A stretch of 64,000 nucleotides of DNA from Deltaproteobacteria bacterium (lineage in GTDB: Bacteria; Desulfobacterota; DSM-4660; Desulfatiglandales; Desulfatiglandaceae), in the NCBI GenBank assembly GCA_019307815.1, contig JAFDIV010000003.1, forward strand, positions 150,765 through 214,764, given 5' to 3'. The translations under genes were made by a program, and so were the position numbers. Below are positions 59,515-64,000 of this stretch, in pieces; the stretch's first letter is position 1; each line of letters starts with the position of its first letter. The notes beneath the pieces were generated by a model, which searched no databases, was not told where the DNA came from, and was given only the letters and a program-made list of their open reading frames with translations.

Positions 59515-61294
59515 AAAGACCCAGGCTTTTACGGTAGCCCTTTTATTGCTATTTGCCATACTTTGGTGTCCTGCCAATGGATCTTGGCTGATCGATGCCC
59601 GTAGATTTCATATCTCAGCCCATGGTCAGATATCATGTCAAGAATGCCATGAGGATATCCCATCCAAACAGATTCATCCAGATCCCATGGAAGTCACCAA
59701 GTCGCGGGGACAATTCTTTTCTCCAGAGCATTGCTTGGGCTGTCATGAGGAGGTACGAGAAGGTCTTGACAGTGGAACACACGGACGCAATAGGGTCTCG
59801 AACAAGAAAAAATATATTTATTGTATTCGCTGCCATAAAGTACACTATCAGTTGCCAATAGAAGACCATAAAGGGCGTTTTGGGCCAGGGATAGCAAAAG
59901 AAAAACAATGTGCCGCCTGTCATGAACCCAAGAAAGGTATGCCCTCGTTTTTCGAGGAAGATTCCAAGTGCATATCCTGTCACATTGTTTTGGATACTGC
60001 AGGGCCATTGGATCGAAGGAAAGAGCGCTTACTTTGTTTCCATTGTCATGCAAAGGGAGGAGGCCCTGCCTCCACCATTACTTCACAGCAAGTACCCCTT
60101 ATTGACCCAGCTACATACCGCAATACGCCCCATTGGAGTCTTGCCTGTACAGATTGCCATACATATGGGGCTGCATTTAACCATGGGAAGCAAAGTCAAG
60201 TAGATTGCCTTAGGTGCCACACCCGCCATGATGAAAAAAAGGCCCATGATGCCCATATGAACGTGGCTTGCAGCGCCTGCCATCTCCAAGATGTTATACC
60301 CATCCGAGATCCTGAAACCAAACAAGTGCTCTTTCAAATAGTCGAGAAAGAGGGGCATCCTCTTCGTATCCATGAGATGATAAAGGACGACAGTCATGAA
60401 GGTTGTAAGAGGTGCCATTTCAAGCATAATAAGATAGGTGCCCCTGCAGCCATACTGCCTGCCAAAAGCATCATTTGTATGGGCTGCCATGCATCCACCT
60501 TTTCAGCAGAGGATACAATTACAATCATTGCATTTGTCATATTTTTCCTGGGACTGTTCCTTTCATTTTCATATTGGCTTACGGGAAGCGTTTCTGGAAG
60601 GCTAGGAGATGGAAACCCGATTGCCAAGTTGCTAATTATAATTGGAAGAGGTTTAAAAGTCCTTTTTTCAACGAGGCTCCCTGCTATCCTTAAGGTCCTG
60701 ATCTTGGATGTGTTTTTTCAAAGGCGCCTTTACAGGCAGTCGGAGGCCCGTTGGTGGATTCATGCCCTGATATTTTATCCCTTTATATTTAGATTTGTGT
60801 GGGGGCTTATTGCATTGATGGGATCCCTATGGAGCCCTGAGGCACGAGAGATATGGACCATGCTGGATAAGAACCACATGGTCACTGCCTTTTGTTTTGA
60901 TCTGTCGGGTATTCTGATTTTATTAGGGGTTACAATGGCCTTTTGCCGGGAGACATTAAGAGGCTTTCGATCAAAGGCAGCAATACCAAAACAGGATCTC
61001 TGGGCATTGCTCCTCATTGGGGGGATTGTAGTTGCTGGCTTTATTTTGGAAGGAATGCGCATGGCCATGACAGGGTGGCCTGGGGACAGTGAGTATGCGC
61101 TTGTGGGGTATTGGATCAGCAGATTTTTTGCTGAGTCAACCAACTTAACTTCTGCCTATATATATCTGTGGTATGTTCATGCTATTCTGGCCGGGGCCTT
61201 TGTGGCCTATATCCCATTTAGCAGGCTTTTTCATATTGTAATGGCGCCTGTGGTGTTGGTTATGAATGAGGGTTCTGGGAAGGAAGATCGTTAG
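59489..61294 (+). CDS. 11-heme c-type cytochrome fused to a membrane cytochrome b domain
   Basis: A 601-residue fusion. After a signal peptide (about residues 10-31, ALLLLFAILWCPANGSWL) come eleven CxxCH sites: CQECH, CLGCH, CIRCH, CAACH, CISCH, CFHCH, CTDCH, CLRCH, CSACH, CKRCH, CMGCH (residues about 48-340). From about residue 345 there are five or six membrane helices with His in WIHALIFYPFIFRF and WYVHAILAGAF, resembling the nitrate reductase gamma / HdrE-HmcE-DsrM cytochrome b fold. It would move electrons across the membrane. ATG 59489 has AGGAGAAGG 10 bases upstream. The HdrD-like gene follows 71 bases later. Confidence 0.88.
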   Translation: MLRRWKVFKKTQAFTVALLLLFAILWCPANGSWLIDARRFHISAHGQISCQECHEDIPSKQIHPDPMEVTKSRGQFFSPEHCLGCHEEVREGLDSGTHGRNRVSNKKKYIYCIRCHKVHYQLPIEDHKGRFGPGIAKEKQCAACHEPKKGMPSFFEEDSKCISCHIVLDTAGPLDRRKERLLCFHCHAKGGGPASTITSQQVPLIDPATYRNTPHWSLACTDCHTYGAAFNHGKQSQVDCLRCHTRHDEKKAHDAHMNVACSACHLQDVIPIRDPETKQVLFQIVEKEGHPLRIHEMIKDDSHEGCKRCHFKHNKIGAPAAILPAKSIICMGCHASTFSAEDTITIIAFVIFFLGLFLSFSYWLTGSVSGRLGDGNPIAKLLIIIGRGLKVLFSTRLPAILKVLILDVFFQRRLYRQSEARWWIHALIFYPFIFRFVWGLIALMGSLWSPEAREIWTMLDKNHMVTAFCFDLSGILILLGVTMAFCRETLRGFRSKAAIPKQDLWALLLIGGIVVAGFILEGMRMAMTGWPGDSEYALVGYWISRFFAESTNLTSAYIYLWYVHAILAGAFVAYIPFSRLFHIVMAPVVLVMNEGSGKEDR

Positions 61295-61365
61295 GGCCGT
61301 TAGAGAGGAGTACAAAGGCTTACAATAGGTCACTTGTAGAGTAAGATAGATGAGTGAGGTAATTG

Positions 61366-62466
61366 ATGGAACCTAAATATGATTTTGAGCGGAAATTTCG
61401 CGATCAGGTGGTGCTATGTTCTAAGTGTGGGTTTTGCCAGGCGGTGTGTCCAGTATATGGCGCTACACTCCGGCCGGCCCTTAATGCCAGGGGTAAGATG
61501 CTACTTTTGAAAGAGGTGATGGATAGAAGGATTGAATTGAACGACGAATTAATAGAAACCCTGTTTCAATGTACCACGTGTGCAAGCTGTGCGGAAAATT
61601 GCCCTTCCGGGGTAAACGTGCCGGAGATCATCAAGCAGGTCCGAAAGGATATGGTGAACATCGGATCTTGCCATCCTGCTTTTAAAGGAATGAATCAGGT
61701 ATTACGCAAATACACCAATATCTACGGTGAAGAGGAACCTGAGAATTTTGATAGGGGGAGAAAAGAAAAGGCAGAGGTGGTGTTCTTTGTGGGATGTGTG
61801 GGCCTTTACCGTGAGGATGAAGCCACCGAGTCAACCCTGGATCTTCTGGATAGACTAGGCGTGGATTACACGCTCGTGGATGAGGTGTGCTGTAGTGGCG
61901 TGCTGGAAGACGTGGGGTACAGAATCAATGAGGATTTGGTAAGACGCAACATTGAGACAATCTTGTCAGTGGGTGCGAGAAAGCTGGTCACAGAATGCCC
62001 CTATTGTTGGCGTACATTCGACAGTCGGCCTGAATACGCGGAACTGAAGAACAATATAGAGATTCTCCATATCACCCAATTTCTGCAGGACTTTGATTTT
62101 GGGGTCACAACGGATAAGCTGGTCACCTATCATGATCCCTGTGATTTGGGGCGGCACTGTGGCATCTATGAGGAGCCAAGAGAGATTATCAAGAAGATTG
62201 CTCTCAATTTTGTGGAGATGCCTCACAACAGGGAGAATTCCTTGTGTTGTGGTGCTGGAGGGGGCGTAAGAGGGGCTTATCCGAAGAATTCCCTGGCCAT
62301 GGCACGCAGGCGCTTGCAGGAGGCATTGGATATGGGGGCAGACGTGCTGCTTACCGAGTGCAATTCCTGTGTGCACAATCTAAGCCAGGCCAAGCTGAGA
62401 AAGGACAAAATCCGCATCTACAACACAACCCAGTTCATTAATGAGTTGATGGAGGAGATGGAATAA
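61366..62466 (+). CDS. HdrD/GlpC-like Fe-S protein with CCG domains
   Basis: A 366-residue cytoplasmic protein with two [4Fe-4S] ferredoxin motifs, CSKCGFCQAVCPVYG (about residues 18-32) and CTTCASCAENCPSGVNVPEI (about 69-88), and two CCG (Cys-rich) domains: VGCVGLYREDEA with EVCCSGVLEDVG, and HDPCDLGRH with NSLCCGAGGGVRG (about 290-302). This is the layout of HdrD/GlpC/HmcF-type subunits that reduce disulfides or couple to membrane cytochrome b. It probably partners with the cytochrome b fusion upstream. ATG 61366 is preferred to TTG 61363. Confidence 0.9.
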   Translation: MEPKYDFERKFRDQVVLCSKCGFCQAVCPVYGATLRPALNARGKMLLLKEVMDRRIELNDELIETLFQCTTCASCAENCPSGVNVPEIIKQVRKDMVNIGSCHPAFKGMNQVLRKYTNIYGEEEPENFDRGRKEKAEVVFFVGCVGLYREDEATESTLDLLDRLGVDYTLVDEVCCSGVLEDVGYRINEDLVRRNIETILSVGARKLVTECPYCWRTFDSRPEYAELKNNIEILHITQFLQDFDFGVTTDKLVTYHDPCDLGRHCGIYEEPREIIKKIALNFVEMPHNRENSLCCGAGGGVRGAYPKNSLAMARRRLQEALDMGADVLLTECNSCVHNLSQAKLRKDKIRIYNTTQFINELMEEME

Positions 62467-62494
62467 GAACCCCTGGAGCCAAATTTGACTTGGT

Positions 62495-62785
62495 ATGGAT
62501 AAGCAGTTCTATGTTTACATATTGGCCAGTAAGCGAAACGGGACCTTGTACATAGGGATAACATCGGATTTGGCGAGAAGGGTTTGGGAACACAAGAACA
62601 AAATGGTAGAGGGTTTTACTAAAAGGTACAACGTAAACAGGTTGGTTTATTATGAGGTCTATTCGACTGTTGAAGACGCAATTATTAGAGAGAAAAGAAT
62701 GAAAAAATGGCGAAGGATGTGGAAGATAAGATTGATTGAAGAGAAAAACCCAGATTGGAAAGATCTCTATGAGGAGATTATCTGA
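62495..62785 (+). CDS. GIY-YIG nuclease family protein
   Basis: A 96-residue protein with the GIY-YIG core split as YVYILASKRNGTLYIGITSDLARRVWEHKNK (residues 6-36), Arg and Glu catalytic positions, and REKRMKKWRRMWKIRLIEE near the end. Small proteins of this type often sit beside REP-like hairpins, and one follows the stop codon here by about 10 bases. Possibly a mobile or repair-related gene inserted between the Hdr genes. Confidence 0.85.
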   Translation: MDKQFYVYILASKRNGTLYIGITSDLARRVWEHKNKMVEGFTKRYNVNRLVYYEVYSTVEDAIIREKRMKKWRRMWKIRLIEEKNPDWKDLYEEII

Positions 62786-62794
62786 ATTTCTGGA

Positions 62795-62830
62795 TTCCCG
62801 CTTGCCTGTCTGCAACAGGCAGGCGCGGGA
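62795..62830. repeat. REP-like hairpin after the GIY-YIG gene
   Basis: TTCCCGC at the left and GCGGGAA at the right, with TGCCTG and CAGGCA inside; imperfect, with a short loop around 62810-62815. The element continues TGACATT on the right as does the 32823 copy (AATGACATT). A third relative, ATTCCCGC-GAAG-GCGGGAAT, lies at 63051-63070. Confidence 0.65.
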
Positions 62831-63050
62831 ATGACATTTCACGGGTTTTTTTCTGCAAATGACGATCTGAAAATCAGTGCTAGCAAGCTGGCTCAAGTTT
62901 CCGCATGCTTGTTAATTGTTCCAATATTGAAGGTTTTGGTGTGCTCCTTTCTTTTCAAGGCAGAGCGACTTGAGGGAAGGCTTGTAATACCCTCCATAAC
63001 TGACAGCATGTGGCCAGGTCTTACGTTGGTCGGCTAAATGTTCATTTGTC

Positions 63051-63070
63051 ATTCCCGCGAAGGCGGGAAT
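63051..63070. repeat. Short REP-like palindrome
   Basis: ATTCCCGC (63051-63058) and GCGGGAAT (63063-63070) pair perfectly around GAAG. Preceded by TTTGTC. Same family as the hairpin at 62795-62830. Confidence 0.6.
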
Positions 63071-63178
63071 CTAAGATATATGAATTGTTCAACATTGATT
63101 CGTGGAGATCGAAGATAATACATTGGGCACGAGAACAACATGTCCAAGAGTATAGTCAACAAATAAGGAGGATTCTTC

Positions 63179-63604
63179 ATGCAAATTCAGGGATACAACA
63201 TGCCGGATGATCTGTACTATGAGGAAAATCATTTCTGGGTGCGGCCCGAGGGCGACGTCCTAGTCATGGGCATGGATGATTTTGCCCAGACCATGGCAGG
63301 TGAGATCATTTATGTTCAGCTACCAGAGGAGGGCAAAAAACTCAAAAAAGGGAAGAGGTTTGCCAAGATCGAATCAGGCAAATGGCTCGGTAAGGTCTAT
63401 GCACCGGTAAACGGGGAACTGGTGGAGGTCAATGAGGAGCTTGAGGCCAATCCTGGACTGATCAACGATGACTGCTATGGAAAGGGATGGATGTTCAAAA
63501 TCAAGCCGGATGATATGGCAGAGCTGGAAGATTTGATTCACGGTCCTGAAGCCATAGAAAAATGGCTCATTGCAGACATTGAAAAATATGCGGATCAGGC
63601 ATGA
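63179..63604 (+). CDS. GcvH-like lipoyl-binding protein
   Basis: A 141-residue GcvH-type protein: HFWVRPEGDVLVMGMDDFAQTMAGEIIYVQLP (about residues 17-48), the lipoyl Lys in IESGKWLGKV (about 66-75), VYAPVNGELVEVN, and GKGWMFKIKPDD. In the glycine cleavage system GcvH shuttles aminomethyl groups, but no other gcv gene is present and the gene lies among HdrD-like genes. Lipoate-binding relatives work with heterodisulfide-reductase-like complexes in sulfur metabolism (sHdr systems), so that link is plausible. Confidence 0.88.
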   Translation: MQIQGYNMPDDLYYEENHFWVRPEGDVLVMGMDDFAQTMAGEIIYVQLPEEGKKLKKGKRFAKIESGKWLGKVYAPVNGELVEVNEELEANPGLINDDCYGKGWMFKIKPDDMAELEDLIHGPEAIEKWLIADIEKYADQA

Positions 63605-63709
63605 TAAGGCCTTCAACTGGCAGCCAAACCTATGATTGTGGTTTCGACTCAAGAGGAAAGAACAGAATTTTTTTGGAAACTCTTTTAACTCCTGACTTCC
63701 TATTTTAAA

Positions 63710-64000
63710 ATGTCAAACCAAGACTACACCATCAATCAACTTATTCAGATAGAGGCGTGCACCAATTGCCAGCTATGCGCAGACGTATGCCCGGCGGCCA
63801 CAGCCGCAGAGGATGGACAGCTCTCCGCCCTTCACCGGATAAAGGGCCTCAAAGAGATACTAAAGGGGCGAGTAAGGTTATTAAGAAAGATCTTTAGAAA
63901 AAGGGCCTCAGTTGAAGAACAACTTACCAATTTCAGCCCCACAGTATTTCGCTGCACCCTTTGTGGCAATTGCCAAGAGGTCTGTCCGGTGGGCATACAC
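63710..64000 (+). CDS. Fe-S protein, partial (HdrC/HdrD-like N-terminus)
   Basis: An open frame of 97 codons from ATG 63710 to the window edge. It carries one complete [4Fe-4S] motif CTNCQLCADVCPA (about residues 17-29) and a second, CTLCGNCQEVCPVGIH, at the very end. The 50-residue spacer is basic. The two motifs at this spacing suggest an HdrD-like or DsrK-like protein. No good ribosome site is seen at 63710, so the start is uncertain. Confidence 0.75.
   Translation, partial: MSNQDYTINQLIQIEACTNCQLCADVCPAATAAEDGQLSALHRIKGLKEILKGRVRLLRKIFRKRASVEEQLTNFSPTVFRCTLCGNCQEVCPVGIH

Larger units (their letters stand above)
62786..63178. other. Intergenic region GIY-YIG / gcvH-like
   Basis: 393 bases containing the two REP-like elements at 62795-62830 and 63051-63070 and an AAGGAGG site at 63165-63171 for the next gene. 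Between them I see no gene, promoter or tRNA. Confidence 0.5.

Noticed and set aside
1..64000. tRNA, rRNA, CRISPR, IS element or prophage
   Set aside because: No TpsiC-loop pattern, direct-repeat array or transposase/integrase signature was found by eye on either strand.

Overview
The window looks like a chromosomal segment of an anaerobic, probably sulfate-reducing or syntrophic member of the Desulfobacterota (former Deltaproteobacteria). The evidence is the gene content: two multiheme c-type cytochrome modules, heterodisulfide-reductase-like Fe-S proteins, an orange-protein (ORP)-like MinD/Mrp/NifX locus with sigma-54 promoters, a ferredoxin:thioredoxin reductase chain, LUD and DsrE family proteins, and several sigma-54 enhancer-binding regulators. 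The placement rests on reading by eye; no database search was possible. I saw no tRNA, rRNA, CRISPR array, insertion sequence or prophage.

Layout. 1-4332: a partial unknown gene and pyrR on the minus strand, then a tightly overlapping rnc - radical SAM - era operon ending in a near-perfect terminator. 4333-17300: a two-component NtrC-type system, a radical SAM protein, a divergent purD, a secreted DUF4412-like protein, a degenerate PLP-decarboxylase-like protein, an HDOD protein, a GH13 sugar phosphorylase, a LUD protein and an MFS transporter. 17498-25217: a host-attachment-like protein, FTR catalytic chain, a PpiD/SurA-type foldase, a DUF1285 pair, and a three-gene LsrF-like aldolase / zinc dehydrogenase / class II aldolase cluster. 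25242-30448: a YhaM-like exonuclease, then a Rieske / cytochrome b / 12-heme cytochrome operon and a DMT transporter. 30609-34801: a cNMP-domain protein, ruvB, ruvA, ruvC, a YebC protein and rlmE. 35070-40174: ridA and a complete branched-chain amino-acid-type ABC transporter (livK-H-M-G-F). 40641-44607: two small exported proteins and a MoxR ATPase overlapping a TraB/DUF5682-like protein.

44712-59100 is the most interesting region. A hybrid sensor kinase with a Rossmann-like N-terminus and a lone receiver face a PAS-containing sigma-54 activator with the variant GAFTDA loop. Downstream are two sigma-54 (-24/-12) promoters. One lies before fmdB/DUF89. The other lies before a long operon: a two-domain NifX protein, an ORP-like NifX protein, an Mrp-NifX fusion, a CGGC protein, a Gly-rich zinc ribbon, an IscU/NifU-like scaffold, two MinD ATPases with 2x[4Fe-4S] inserts, a TIGR04076 protein, a DsrE protein and a Tat-exported metallo-beta-lactamase-fold protein. 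Both promoters are preceded by dyads of the form ATTGCA-N4-TGCAAT, a plausible activator site. The DsrE gene has an in-frame TGA where its family usually has a Cys of a CxxC. A small hairpin with a GGU loop begins 17 nt downstream, so it is a candidate selenoprotein.

59185-64000: an 11-heme cytochrome fused to a membrane cytochrome b, an HdrD-like Fe-S protein, a GIY-YIG protein with REP-like hairpins, a GcvH-like lipoyl protein, and a partial Fe-S protein at the window edge. Together these suggest membrane electron transfer linked to cytoplasmic thiol/disulfide chemistry.
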